A stretch of 64,000 nucleotides of DNA from Heliocidaris tuberculata. Taxonomy: Eukaryota > Echinodermata > Echinoidea > Camarodonta > Echinometridae. The first letter of the stretch is position 1. The number at the start of each line of letters is the position of its first letter. The stretch covers positions 39,551,798 through 39,615,797 of the forward strand of contig CM046842.1 of the NCBI GenBank assembly GCA_025618425.1, given 5' to 3'. A program made the translations under genes and the position numbers. Positions 51,608-63,560 of the stretch are shown here, one piece after another. Under the pieces are notes generated by a model. It worked only from the letters and a program-made list of their open reading frames with translations, was not told the DNA's origin and searched no databases.

Positions 51608-51980
51608 TTAAAGATAAAGTTGATTTCTGGTCATGAGATTGAATTGTGAAAGAAACTGTCTCAAAGCAATCGGGAAAGATTGATTATAATTACAGTAGCA
51701 CATAAGAATTGGTATATGATGTAAGGTTTTGGAATCACCAAAATGATAAGAAATTGACTCAACATGTACTGCACACAGAAATGTGTGTATGGGACTACAC
51801 ACAAATGTTCGGCCCCAACATTTCAGCTGTTTCTTGTCATATTTTGAATGTGAGGGCATTTGAAAAGCAGTCCTTTTCAGGGGACATATCTACTATGAAA
51901 ATCTTCCAAACTAACACAATAAGAATGAGAAAGCTAACAAATTATTTTCTACCTTTCCCAGAACTCAAGCTTCCCTTTAA
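51608..51980. mobile_element. TTAA-type MITE (reference copy)
   Basis: TTAAAGATAAAGTTGATTTC at the left, CCAGAACTCAAGCTTCCCTTTAA-type end at the right. Contains TTTTGGAATCACCAAAATGA and TTTTCAGGGGACATATC. Partial relatives at 7950, 44225 and 61410. Confidence 0.8.
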
Positions 51981-51987
51981 AGTCTAT

Positions 51988-52240
51988 GGCCCATATTCTG
52001 AACTCCAGTTTAAATCAAACTCTAGTCTAAGTTAAACCAGAGTTTATTAAAATTGACTTAGACCGCAATTCCACTCTAAATTTCTGTACAAAGTTAAACC
52101 ACAATCGACTGGAATTTATGTTAAACTGGAGAGTTCAGAATATGCTTTTCTAAAACTCTGGTTTAAAGGGCAGGTTTAGACTGGGTTTAAACCACACTTA
52201 GACCGTGGTGTTAGTTAAACCAGAGTTCAGAATACGGGCC
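51988..52240. mobile_element. GGCCCATATTCTGAACT palindromic MITE, copy 2
   Basis: Starts GGCCCATATTCTGAACTCCA and ends AGAGTTCAGAATACGGGCC. Interior TTTCTGTACAAAGTTAA and AAAGGGCAGGTTTAGACTGG are shared with the copy at 49600. Confidence 0.8.
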
Positions 52241-54900
52241 AATATCTTAGATGATACAAGGGCTGAAGCAATTGTCACCATTTATCTGCGCTTGGCTGGT
52301 CCAAACAGCAAATTTACTAAACGATTTTAACTCAGCACTTCATAACATTTTCAAGCTAATTCTCACAAATTGCAGTTCCATTTCCAGCACTTGATAACCT
52401 TTAATCCAAACGTCATGTATGCCTTTCATGCCATCCAACCGTTCCATACAATAGAAACCCCACAACGAGAGATATGAAATCAAAAAACTTTTCACACATG
52501 GACGGGCCTATTCAGTGACTCTCTCATTTTATTTTTAGTTTCTCACAGTTTGCATCAAAGCTTTAAAACTGGGCCCCAGAATCGATTAGCGACCATTCTG
52601 CAAAAACACATCTCCGTAGTTTCACCCCCTACTCGGGTCCAGGCCACCATTGGGAAATGTGTTCAGTCATCGCTAATTTGTCGTTTTGTTATGCGTTCTA
52701 AAGCTGATGTTATGCTGCTATATGCAATGAGCTGATTTTATCAATACCATTGCATAGTGTAATGGTATTTAACAGTGGTTCAACATTTAATTTTGATGAG
52801 TTCAGACTCTACTTCGAGCAAGCACATGTTTAAGAAACACGATTCAAGGTAAGTATGAACTAGGTATCTATAGATTTTTTTTCTTCTTATATTTCACATA
52901 AAAAGGTTATACACGCAAATACTGACAAACATATGTAGAAGAGCCTTGAAAATATATGGAACCTAAATTTCAAACAATTTTTATATTGATGTTTATTTAA
53001 ACTCGTTTTAAAAGTCGACAGTTCAAACGCACAATTCGTTTTTTCAGGTATGAACTAGGCTATCTGGAATTATATCAATGCATAAAATTAAGCATTACAA
53101 AGGCTACTTAAAAAAAAACCCCACAGACTACCAGAATTATATAGCCTGTATTTCAGAACACCAAACTGATTTTTTCTATATATATATTTCGAAGTCAATG
53201 TTTAGCTTCATGTATAAATCATCATATATTTACACTTCCTATAAACTATAATGATAATTCAGATGCATAAATTTGTTCTCAGATGGTGCAGTTTTTGCTG
53301 TTCCTCTTGGCTCACAGATACATTGTATGTGTCGAAAATATATATTCCAATCTTCTAAAGACTACATGCAATTACTTGCATTTTCGTTTTATCTGTGTCT
53401 AATATGGAGAAATTGTATATTGTTTGCTACACATGATTCCTAGCAATTATTTACAGTAAATTTTTGACACAAAAGTTTCAGAGAGTACAGACAATGTACA
53501 TATGAAGTCATAGATCTTTTGAATTTACATATTATGAATATTCTAAATGTTTTAAATAATATTCTCCATGCTTTTTCAGTAAAAACGTAACTGACCGTTT
53601 TCTTTTTTTTTCCTGAATGATTTAATATAATCCAACCTTTTTTCAAAATAATTTATTGCACAGTTTCCGAAAGATTTTTGTACATGAATTCTAAATGCAT
53701 CACAGACTATTATGTTAAATATCATTTTAGATTTGAGAAATGTATTTGACAGTTTAAAACATCATGCAATTGCATGTTTAAGGAAAAAAAAAGTTGTTTT
53801 TAAGTACTAGTTAGCACAATTCGTGTAAAACAAATCCATGGAAAAATTATTATAAAAAGTATTTGAGAAAGAAATCTTTTTATAGTGAATGCATAACCCT
53901 AATATGAAACTCATTTAGACACAACTACTCTGTAAAGTTTGTCTAATATGTTAGAGGGATTCCTTTTGAAATAATAGGAGGATTTTTTCATAGATCAAGG
54001 TCGATCTAACAGCAATAGTGAAGACTGCTTCAGAAAAAGGCGGGTAAATTTACATTGTACAGTTCCCAGACAAGTGAATCTTTAGTTTGTTGCAGTGCTG
54101 GGGGTAAAATACACACAATCAGCTTCATCATTATCAATTATGCACATCATATGAACTCACCCATCGCCAACTATTGTTGCTTATTTCATAGCTTTCTAGC
54201 ATCAGTATCTATGCTCACAAAATGGAAGGAAAAAAAATGGGGGGGGGGGGGCTGATGGAAGCAGGTTTGACTACATATATAGGAAAAATCTTAGTGGGGG
54301 ATGCTGCTTCCTGCCAAGCATGACTGGAGGAGCTACGCCTTCACTATAAAAGACCCAAGCTCTCATCCATTACTCCTTTCTTTCATATACATGTATATTC
54401 CTGTCTGGTTTGCCATCAATAATCTCCATTTGAAATGTTTTGTATCCCAATTCTATATTAAGCAAGGACATATATCTCATTTGCTTCACTGGATTTACAA
54501 TTTAAAAAAGGGCTTCTTTTATTTCTTTCTGTCCTTGAACCAATCCTTTAAACTGGATTCTTTAATTCTTTTGATATTCCAGTTCATGTACATATCGTTC
54601 TACAATCAACATAATAAAGGTCAGTGCTGAGAGAAGTGTTAAGAATTGAAGCACATTTCACTACATGGAAAGAAGTAAGCAAACTACCTCATTCTTGTAC
54701 GAGGCAAATGTTATCTACATGTAATAAAAATGCTGTTTGCTAGTATTTCATTATCCAGAAAAAATGTTTTCTACTGCTTCTTCTATTGTAAAGTGAGGCA
54801 CAATCTAGAACATCCCAAAAATAAGAAAATTGAAAAATACAATGTAATATAAAAATGACCTTTCATATAAATTCTTTCATCAAAAAATCCAACATTTGTG
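52241..54900. other. repeat-poor AT-rich stretch, nothing recognised
   Basis: Few identifiable repeats over 2.6 kb apart from a G run at about 54239-54251. Small frames have no domains. Might be intron or UTR of an unseen gene. Confidence 0.45.
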
Positions 54901-54904
54901 TAGC

Positions 54905-55175
54905 ACATGTAGTTACTATACCCCTGCACTAATGGAGTGACCTGTTACATCATAAATGGATGAACACTGTCCATTGCTATGTAAATACAGTCAAACATGC
55001 ATCTGTATAGAAAGATCATCTGTATTTTTAGCATCACATTGGTTTGTTTCCATGATTAGTGTTTTCCCACTGAAACATGTAGTAAAGAAACTTGCACATA
55101 AAGACCCCCTACCAATAGAGATCACTTTTCTGTCTCCCTCAGGTGGTCTAATAACTCTGTATTTGCTATGGATCG
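54905..55175 (+). mobile_element. repeat containing the CAGTCAAAC-type MITE, copy A
   Basis: TATACCCCTGCACTAATGGA then TGACCTGTTACATCA, AAATGGATG and TACAGTCAAACATGCATCTG. The same order, with the same first block, occurs at 59690-59835. It supplies an uninterrupted relative of the split MITE at 5541. Confidence 0.7.
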
Positions 55176-55324
55176 AAACCCGAGACCTCCACAATGTGAG
55201 GAGTTTTATGGTACATACACACTGTACATGTGACAAAAGTTGACCGTGTCAGCCCAGTGTATGTTCCATTAGTCGACCAAAGCTGAGAGAGAGTTAAGAT
55301 TTTACTGTAATACATGTACATCAC

Positions 55325-55430
55325 ATAACTATTCTTTGGCAAGATATTAATCTAAAATCGCCACTCTCTACCCAGGTTTCAAAGTTAGAAGGAATTCCAC
55401 AAATGATGTAGCCTCCTTGAGGTAGGTGCT
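55325..55430 (+). mobile_element. SINE body fragment
   Basis: TTCTTTGGCAAGATATTAAT then CGCCACTCTCTACCCAGGTT and GAAGGAATTCC match the SINE body; head and tail are missing. Confidence 0.65.
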
Positions 55431-55503
55431 CCATCAATTAAAAAAAAAAAGAAGCATCATTTAATGCAAAGGATGCCCTTTTTTTGGACACCAAATTTTG
55501 AAA

Positions 55504-55857
55504 AGAGGTGTTGTGGATCAGTGGATAAGTCCCCGGCCTTTGAACCACGAGGTCCGGGGTTCAAATCCCACCACAGCACTAGCGTCTTTTGGCAAGACGT
55601 TAATCTATATTTGCCACTCTCCACCCAGGTGTTAAATGGGTACCCGGTAGGATGCGAAAGTTAATGTCGTTTGCTTAGCAATGTGAGCGCCACGGCCCAT
55701 TGCTGGAATACTCCCCAGGGAGTGGAGAATGTGCTAATATTGTGTGCGGGCAAGCCAGAATCCGATGACTGGGGTAATAATATATCTGTAAAGCGCTTAG
55801 AGACATCTGCGATGTATTAGGCGCTATATAAAAGCGGAATATTATTATTATCCCGGC
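55504..55857 (+). mobile_element. tRNA-headed SINE, copy 4 (most complete)
   Basis: Head GAGGTGTTGTGGATCAGTGG with box-A-like sequence, box B GGGGTTCAAATCCC, body GGCAAGACGTTAATCTATAT and CACCCAGGTGTTAAATGGGT. Tail TCTGTAAAGCGCTTAGAGAC, GGCGCTATATAAAAGCGGAA and ATT repeats. About 350 bases. Confidence 0.9.
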
Positions 55858-56250
55858 TAAAAGCCTGCTTCAAGAGCGCCTTCCCTGGTGGATATCAGCA
55901 CTAAAGAACTATCCAATATCATTACGCCCCCCCAATATTATTTGCTTATCAACCATATTTTATTTACTGGTACGCATATCTTTCAAAGGAGATTCTTAAT
56001 GGACAGGTTTGCCTGACTGTTACTATTTACATTACATGTTTGGTATTGATTTCGAATCTGATCAAACTATAGAAGACGGGCAACCAGGGGTAACTTGGGA
56101 CGACCTTGGTCGCCTCGGATGGTTGGTTGAGCTCTCAAGGCAACTCAAACCCATGGGAACCAGTACTCTGTACACACTTCTAAAATATTTAACACTTTCA
56201 ATGCCACAGTATGGAAACCCTGCACAAGGTATGTTAATCCATCCCACACC

Positions 56251-56460
56251 AGAGGCCCATTTCATAAAACTTGTTATCACTAACTGCCACATTTCTATGA
56301 CAAATTTGCTCTCAGCCAATTAGATGCAAAACTTGCGTTTGATGGCAACTCCTAAAAATCAAACGCAAGTCCTTAATGCGCACTTCTGATTGGCTGAAAA
56401 TAAAGTTGCGTTTGATTTTCCTGAGTTGCGTTCAAATGCAAGTTTTGCGCAACAGGCCCC
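56251..56460. mobile_element. composite of two small palindromic MITEs
   Basis: Starts GCCCATTTCATAAAACTTGT, the left half of the 48428 family. It switches at about 56326 to AAAACTTGCGTTTGATGGCA, which pairs with the inverted TGCAAGTTTTGCGCAACAGG at the right. So one palindrome is inserted in, or fused with, another. Confidence 0.65.
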
Positions 56461-56639
56461 TGAAGACATAAATGTTCTCTAAAGTCCACTGCACACTGTA
56501 CGATCTGACCGCAATCCAATTTTGGAAGGATTGACAATAGAATTCAATTTAAACATTCAAACATATAAAGTCGAAATGATTGAGGTTCTGAATAGTAACA
56601 TGAATAATGAAATCGTGTATTTTTTTTGGTCAACAATTC

Positions 56640-56994
56640 AAAGCATCAATAATATTTTTCTTTTAGTGCTACATGGTTCCAATAAGATGTAATGTCTTTG
56701 AAAACAATAAATATGGTTAGGAACTTTGTTGAAAAGTTGAAAAAATTGCCAATTTTGATTTAAAAAAAACAATGATACCTCTCAATGTGTTGCCAATTCA
56801 AGGATTCTAAAGCTTATTCTCCTTTTCGAAATTCCTAGCATCAAATGCAACATGGTCATGCAACAAAACAGACCCAGTGCATGCAGAATTTTTTTGTTCT
56901 TTCTACTCATTCATCCAATATATTTTGTAGGGCTCTGAATCAAAAGTTATTGAGCCAAGCCACAGAATGAGGAGTGATGTCACGGAAGGGTTAA
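56640..56994 (+). mobile_element. piggyBac-like MITE copy 6, left-truncated
   Basis: From CATCAATAATATTTTTCTTT to CACGGAAGGGTTAA it follows the family. The left terminal 50 or so bases are missing. Confidence 0.75.
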
Positions 56995-58975
56995 ACAGAG
57001 AAATTCAACCCCCAGTCTTACTCTTAGAAGTGTAGAAGTGTATAGTTCAAACGGATGATATGATACCTTGTATTTGGTTTATTTCTCTTCTCTTTCATTT
57101 TGGTTCCAAAAAGATTGATATGGATATATAAACAGCATGTTCCAATAATTTTTGTATCTCACTTGTGCCTGTGAGAATTGAGCACAATTGACGATTCACC
57201 TCACTGAATATCATGTTTCGCACTACTATATATGGTTCTCACAAGAATTAAAGGATTGTAATCCAACACATATCAATATGTGTCCTGTTGACTAGTCCAG
57301 GACTTCAAATTTATGTTTGGAGTTACCAAAAGGTCCAGACATCTCAACGCTAAATAGATATTAAGAGTGTTCTATTCATATTGGCAGCAAAATTGTATTC
57401 ACATTGGTAGCAAAAGTATCATAAATGATTGTACACATCAATTTATGTTCGACGATCATACTTAAGAAATTCTATGAAAATTTCAAAGTCATCAAACTTA
57501 GCAAAGCTCTGCAACTTGAACATTGAGTTTTTTTTCAGATGGGAGTCCTTGGAAAAGCTAATGTATTCAGGAGCTTAGATTTCAATCTTTCCAAAGAGTC
57601 TTTGAAACATGAATAATTTTCAAAGGCCACTTCACTAACCTGTGCCAACCCAAGCCGCCTCTTTAAAAAGCATGTAGCGTTCTATGCACTATAAAGGGAC
57701 CATAACACTTTAGTGGAGTATCTTGTTCAAACATCCCCTAGAGATTGTACACCTGGAAATAGCATTGGAATCATGTGCGGTTGAATGAAATTCAAAAGGG
57801 ACTTGGTGCCATGAATCTGTTCTGGATGGCAGCATTCGAGCAATCAATTTTTGTCTCTCCCAAAGTTTCATCTCACGCGATGTGGTCCCATGGGAGCCAC
57901 AAGGGAATTAAATCAATGTTGAGGGATCTGAGCTAACGTCCTTTTAGTTCTGAAGTGAAGATATCATGTTCAAAGGTTGCCTTTTAAATCAAAGCAGCAC
58001 ACACGTAATGCTTGTTGCACCAAAAAGGAATAATATTTTGAAAATCCTCCTTTAGAAATGTGTCGGCTGTTACACAAAATTCACATTGAATAGCTCTACT
58101 AACCATGAAAAAGTTTAGATTGTGTAATAAATTCATGAAAAAAAAAAAAAATTGGTATGCATTTCATGAGGATAATGATTTTATGTGATACATATCGTGC
58201 AAATAACAGGAAAGCAATCATGATATCATAATTTTGTAATTTAAATTTGCATATATCAGATTACACTGAGACCAGTGCAGTGAAAATTATGGCATACACC
58301 ATAGGCTAAGCATGATTAAAGCATCCCTGGGCACTAAAAAGAGCCCCATGACATGAAAAAGTGCCCCTTCAAAAACATATCATATTTTGTAACGCATAAC
58401 ACCAAATGTTGCAAGCACAGTTCTCTTTGGTTTTTAGGGAGCCCTCAAAAATAAAATTGGCTCATTTGCACAAAGGACCTAATCTATTTCACAATGACCC
58501 ATTACCATGATGTTTGTGAAGCCATTACTAGCAAAATGTTGATACCATTAACTAGTTACAAAGCCTACGGGGAAGTTTGATACTTCGTATTCCCATGTGC
58601 AGTTTTTGAAGTAAGGTAAACATGACTATGTTATGCTTGAAAAAGTTCATCCTTTTCGACAACATTGTCCAAAGATTGGAATGTCATAATCTGTACATCA
58701 AATGAAACCTCAAATATTTTCTGGTATGAAACTAATCCATTGTTTCTATCATATTAAGAAGAGTAACTTAGATAAAAAAATAAAAATATTTTGATCTTCT
58801 TCTTTGGTTCATTATGGAATTTTGTTGTGCTGCAGTATGACACTACATTTTTTTCAATGTCTAAATCTTTGATCATACATGCACAATATGTAGTTCAAAG
58901 GTTTATTTTGTATTTCAATTAAAATATATTTTGCAGGATATCTTTCCAATAATACATGTATAATATTTCTACATG
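56995..58975. other. no gene recognised; one small hairpin
   Basis: About 57892-57956 is a hairpin related to those near 25246 and 33370. A poly-A run lies near 58140. No exon signature. Confidence 0.45.
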
Positions 58976-58977
58976 TA

Positions 58978-59156
58978 TACAGTGAAAACTCACTATAACG
59001 AGGACCTTGGGACAATGACAATTACCTTGTTATATCAGGAATCTCTTTACATCACGGTGAAAAAAACAAAATACAAAGACCTGGGACCGGCAAAATTACC
59101 TTGTTATATTAGGAATAGTGTTATAGCGGAGCTCTTTATATCGAGTTTTCACTGTA
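58978..59156. mobile_element. MITE with TACAGTGAAAACTCACTATA ends
   Basis: Both ends match in inverted form (TACAGTGAAAACTCGATATA on the other strand). The interior AATTACCTTGTTATATCAGG is duplicated in near-identical form. It is an uninterrupted relative of 26042. Confidence 0.8.
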
Positions 59157-59689
59157 TCAACCTCTAAATTATTACAACCACTACATTATGTACATGTATG
59201 CTTCTGTAAACATATACATGTATACAAGCTGTCCACACTACCAATCAGTGCAGTTTGTAGGCTCGCATTCTAGAAATCACAATAATAATTTTCGCCTGCA
59301 ATTTTGTTTTCTCTGTATCTGAAGTAGGAATCATGGCTCATTAACTTTCCCATTTATTTTGGTCTGATTCTTCCTGAATTGTGATTTCATTTTATTTAAA
59401 TCACTTTATTAAAGGCTCTTTTCAAAAGAGAGAGATAGAGAGAGAGAGAGAACTTACATGTACAAAAACATTTCAAGCAGTGCATAAAATTGAACTAAAC
59501 TTTTAGTTCGTTTGAAAAGGCAATATAAATTGGATTGCATCCATGGATCAACATATTTTCAAGATAGTTTATAAAGTTCTGTGCAATGATACATATTTTG
59601 CAATTATTCTGAAATTACATGAACTCTAGCACAAAGAATTCAATGATTGTGCTGTACGCTACATGTTCACGTACATACATGTACATGCC

Positions 59690-59835
59690 TGCAGTAGGAT
59701 ACCCCTGCTCTAATGGAGTGACCCGTGACAATCAGAAATGGATGTCCAATGCCGATTAAATTGTAAATACAGTCAAACCTGCATATAAAGATCACATTTG
59801 TTTGTTTCCTTGAATAGTGTTTTTCAGCTCTTTTT
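59690..59835 (+). mobile_element. repeat containing the CAGTCAAAC-type MITE, copy B
   Basis: ATACCCCTGCTCTAATGGAG, GACCCGTGACAATCAGAAAT and TACAGTCAAACCTGCATATA follow copy A at 54905; it breaks off at a T/G run near 59830. Confidence 0.7.
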
Positions 59836-60305
59836 TTTTTTGGGGGGGGGGAGGGGGGTGGGGTGTCATTTTACCAGAGCTATTTTGGAGTTTTCAAGAG
59901 CTACATGTAAATCGCTAAATGCTCTCTGATGTACATTCTTTATCACTGATCCGGGATCATTTTTCTCCATGATTATTACAATAAAAAGTTAAAAATGAAT
60001 TATTCTCTTTGCATGCTAATTAGAGCTATTGATTTTAACTTTATATTCATGAGTTTGCATGACCTCCATGGGAAAATGCTCTTCAATGAAACATCTGAGT
60101 ATATGCATTTACTTGTCTTCATACTAATATTGCACGTCAGCGGAAAGGAGGATTTGCTGTTCTATAGATACTGTACACTGAACATGGAGAATTCTTGGAG
60201 AAGTGCGATTCACTTGGATGGTGAATGGATCAAAGATGGTTTCGACTCTGCAAGTCAATCTTTGGTGCAGTCCAATAGGGAGGGCATTGCAGGTGATATT
60301 TGAAA
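59836..60305. other. non-coding; one 102-codon frame without domain
   Basis: The frame at 59995-60303 (MNYSLCMLIRAIDFNFIFMS start) is open and followed by a TGA, but it shows no recognisable motif. It may be chance or a lineage-specific protein. I do not call it a gene. Confidence 0.35.
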
Positions 60306-60309
60306 GCCC

Positions 60310-60775
60310 TGCAGTGGCTCCTATTGGTCAATACCAGACGGTTGACATCACATCCCAGCTTCCTGATTGGTCAACTACATGATTGCATATCACTACGCTA
60401 TTGATTGGTCAAATGTATGAATACGCAGCAATAAAGGACACTGATTGGATAAATGTGTGCAGATGATATTTGAAAACCTGGCAGTGGCTCTTATTGGTCA
60501 ATACCAGACGACAGACATACAATGTAACATCCCAGCCTCCTGATTGGTCAACTCTATGAATGCATATTAAGTCATATATATTGATTGGTCAACTGTATTA
60601 ATGCATATTACTTCAAATATCTTGACTGGTTAATGGTATGAATGCATATTAATTCAAATATCTTGATTCGCCAACTGTATGAATAATTCAAATATCTTGA
60701 TTGGTCAACTGTATGAATGCATATTAATTCAAATATATCTTGATTGGTCAATTGTATGAAGTACTTATCAACTAT
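60310..60775 (+). repeat. degenerate ~40 bp repeat with TGATTGGTCAACTGTATGAA
   Basis: About ten ATTGGTCAA-type blocks, several in the frame TTGATTGGTCAACTGTATGA then ATGCATATTAATTCAAATAT. ATTGG is the complement of the CCAAT box. An earlier 60290-60345 block is also duplicated near 60465-60530. Confidence 0.8.
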
Positions 60776-61024
60776 TGTACATGTATGGACAATCCTGATT
60801 TGTGAGCTCTATTTTGGTATATTTCAAGACCAAGTTGATTATAGACTATAAACTCCTCCGAGAGCAGGCTGTGAAATTAAGGATCTCGGCTGTATATTTT
60901 GATGTCCAGATAACTTTGTTATAGACTGTAAACTATCCTACTTCTCACCAAATTCTGTAAATTCTGTGTTGCTCATGTTGAGCAAATGCTAACCAATGTC
61001 GAAGTTAAAAATAAAGTTGAGTTC

Positions 61025-61140
61025 TGGGCCCTAATTCATAAAACTTGTCATCAATGACAAGTTGCAATAAGTGTTATAAGCTACTGAAATCCTTGCATCT
61101 GATTGGCTGAGAGCAAATTTGTTGGTAAAAATCAGTGACA
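61025..61140. mobile_element. small palindromic MITE copy 6
   Basis: GGGCCCTAATTCATAAAACT and GATTGGCTGAGAGCAAATTT mark the family. The right arm is short. Confidence 0.7.
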
Positions 61141-61255
61141 ATCCTACATGTAATTTGTGAGCTCTGTGATGGTATATTTCAATGCCAAGTTGATTATAGA
61201 TTGTTATAAGCTACTGAAATCCTTGCATGTCGAAGATAAAGATAAGGTTGAGTTC

Positions 61256-61392
61256 TGGGCCCTGTTTCCTAAAACTTGCCATCAATGACAAGTTGCAATA
61301 ACTGTTATTACTGAAATCCTTGCATTTGATTGGCTGAGAGCAAATTTGTTGGTAAAAAAATCACTGACAAGACACTTGATAAAATGCCCCCC
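61256..61392. mobile_element. small palindromic MITE copy 7
   Basis: GGGCCCTGTTTCCTAAAACT at the left and CACTTGATAAAATGCCCCCC at the right. The segment before it (61140-61255) partly repeats the preceding copy, so a local duplication is likely. Confidence 0.7.
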
Positions 61393-61409
61393 CCCCCTCC
61401 CCGGTCATG

Positions 61410-61784
61410 CTCATGTAAATGCATTGTGAAAGAAATTGTCTCGAAGCAATGGGGAGAGTTTGATCATATCTACATACATGTAAGAATTAGTGTATTCTAT
61501 GAGGTTTTGGAATTATCAAAATGATCAAATATTGACCCACTCTTGCAGAAAAGCACACATACTTGACACAGAAATTGATATGGGACTGTACACACATGTG
61601 GCATGAATGTTCAGCAAGAACATTTCAGATATTTCTCGTCATTTTTCGAGTATGAGGGCATTTGAAGAGCAATCCTTTTCAGGGGACATTTATACTACAT
61701 GACATTCTTCCAAACTAACAAAGAAAAAAGGAGAAAACTCACAAATTCTATTTCAACTTTACCAGAACTCATTCTTCCCTTTAA
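61410..61784 (+). mobile_element. TTAA-type MITE (51608 family), left end lost
   Basis: GTGAAAGAAATTGTCTCGAA, TTTTGGAATTATCAAAATGA and TTCAGGGGACATTTATACTA match 51608. Right end ATTCTTCCCTTTAA. Confidence 0.75.
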
Positions 61785-62100
61785 ATTCACTATCATACAT
61801 GTGCAAAGGCAAAACAGTCACTATTTTTCCATCTCAAGCATCATTTAAACACAGCAGTGCCTACAGTATCGAGCTGTAATTTGTATTCCATGTTTTTTTC
61901 TCCCAACAATAAATGGCTTTAAAATGAGGACGAGGTTAGAGTATTATTGATAAATACAAATAAAATACATATCACATTCTTTTTAAAAAGAGGATGAGGT
62001 TTTTTCTTTCTTCACCCCAAGGGTAAAAAAGACTACTTAGCAAGAAGGGCATTTCAGGTCATGGCTTTTAATGTGTGGGAAATGATTTAATAGAGGGATA
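61785..62100. other. non-coding, nothing recognised
   Basis: AT-rich sequence leading into GA-rich repeats. No exon is seen. Confidence 0.5.
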
Positions 62101-62112
62101 GATAATAAATAT

Positions 62113-62238
62113 TGGGGAGGGAGGGAGGGAGGGAGGGAGGGAGGGAGGGAGGGAGAGAAATGTAAAGAAACAAGAGTATATAGATTGAAAGTAGGATATA
62201 ATGGAAGAATGAGAGAGAGATAAAGAGAGAGTGAGAGA

Positions 62239-62288
<50 letters not shown>

Positions 62289-62690
62289 GAAGAGAGAGAA
62301 AGTTTATGAAAATGCATAAATGGGCAACATACATGTATATGTATATAATACATGTATACAAAGCATGTGTGTAGGAAATGACAGCAGGGATAGATAATAA
62401 ATAATGATGAGGCAGGGAGGGAGGGAGGGATTAAAGGAGAGAGATAAATGAAAATGAATACAGGGGAAAAAGGGAGAGAGAAATATAAACAAATAGAGAT
62501 TGAGTAGATTGAAAGTGGGATATAATGTACACATACAGAGATAGAGAGAGAGATAAGAGAGAAATATAATGATATAAAGAGAGAAAAATATAAAGATATA
62601 AAAAGCGAGATAAAGAGAGAGAGGGAGGGAGAGAGAGAGAGGGAGGGCGAAGAGAGAGAAAGTTTATGAAAATGCACAAATGGGCAACAT
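62113..62690. repeat. GAGG/GA microsatellites in two similar blocks
   Basis: GGGAGGGA runs at 62113-62155 and 62413-62430, GA runs at 62205-62290 and 62590-62650. The blocks around 62083-62340 and 62385-62690 share AGAGAAAGTTTATGAAAATG and GGATATAATG, so the whole stretch seems to be an about 310 base duplication. Ser/Leu-rich minus-strand frames are artefacts. Confidence 0.85.
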
Positions 62691-63235
62691 ATATACAACG
62701 CGAGGTCTTAGGGAGACATGACAAGACATAAATTATCATCTCCCCTTAAAGAAAGAGAGAGAGAGAGAGAGATAGAGTGAAAGAGTCCCCCCTCCTTCCC
62801 CCCCCCCCCAATTAATAAATAAACAAAATGCACCATAAAACGTGAGTACACAGCACATCTCTACAGGAGAACGGTTGTACCACATACAGAATATTAGAAA
62901 ATATCACCAAACAGAACTAATAAATAACTCCCCAGCACTCAACACCTTTGTGCCTATACGTGGAGGTATGTGTAGCGTACCTTTAGCTGTACTTTTTTTC
63001 TATCACGAAAAAAAATCTCACGTACATCTGATAAGAATGCAAGTCTTTAGAGCAGATCGGTTATTTCTAGCATAAAAGGACCATTTGAAATGAAAAACAT
63101 GAACAAATAGATCAGTCCAGCGGGGGTAGTCATAATAGCAATAATCTATGGAAAAGGTGGAATAAAGTAAAAGAATTTCTTTCTATGAACGGGTCATTTA
63201 CTAGTGACCTTGTGTATCACAGATTGAAAGGAAGG
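62691..63235. other. non-coding between GA-rich blocks
   Basis: Includes a short GA run near 62752-62772 and a C run near 62800. The 77-codon frame at 62842-63075 has no domain. Confidence 0.5.
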
Positions 63236-63236
63236 G

Positions 63237-63278
<42 letters not shown>

Positions 63279-63535
63279 GGGGGGAAGAGATAAGACAGAA
63301 AGGGGAGGAGGAGAAACAGATAGGGAGAGAGAGAGGGAGAGAGAGAAAGAAGGGAGTTAGAAAGAGAGGAGAGGGGAGAAAACGGAGAGAGAGAGGGGAA
63401 GAGAAATAGAGAGGAGAGAGAAAGGAAAAACTGGGAGTTAGGAAGAGGGAAACAGAGAGAGACATAGAAAGAGGGGAGAGAGAGGAGAGAATGAGAGGGA
63501 GAGAGAGAGAGGGGAAGAAGGAAAGACAACTCAAA
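63236..63535. repeat. GA-rich simple repeat
   Basis: GAGA/GGGA/AGGA-type low-complexity sequence. Long minus-strand Ser/Leu frames over it are composition artefacts. Confidence 0.9.
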
Positions 63536-63560
63536 AGAGAGAGACAGACAGAAACAGAGA

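Noticed and set aside
62068..62739. Ser/Leu/Pro-rich minus-strand frames
   Set aside because: Composition artefacts of GAGG and GA repeats.
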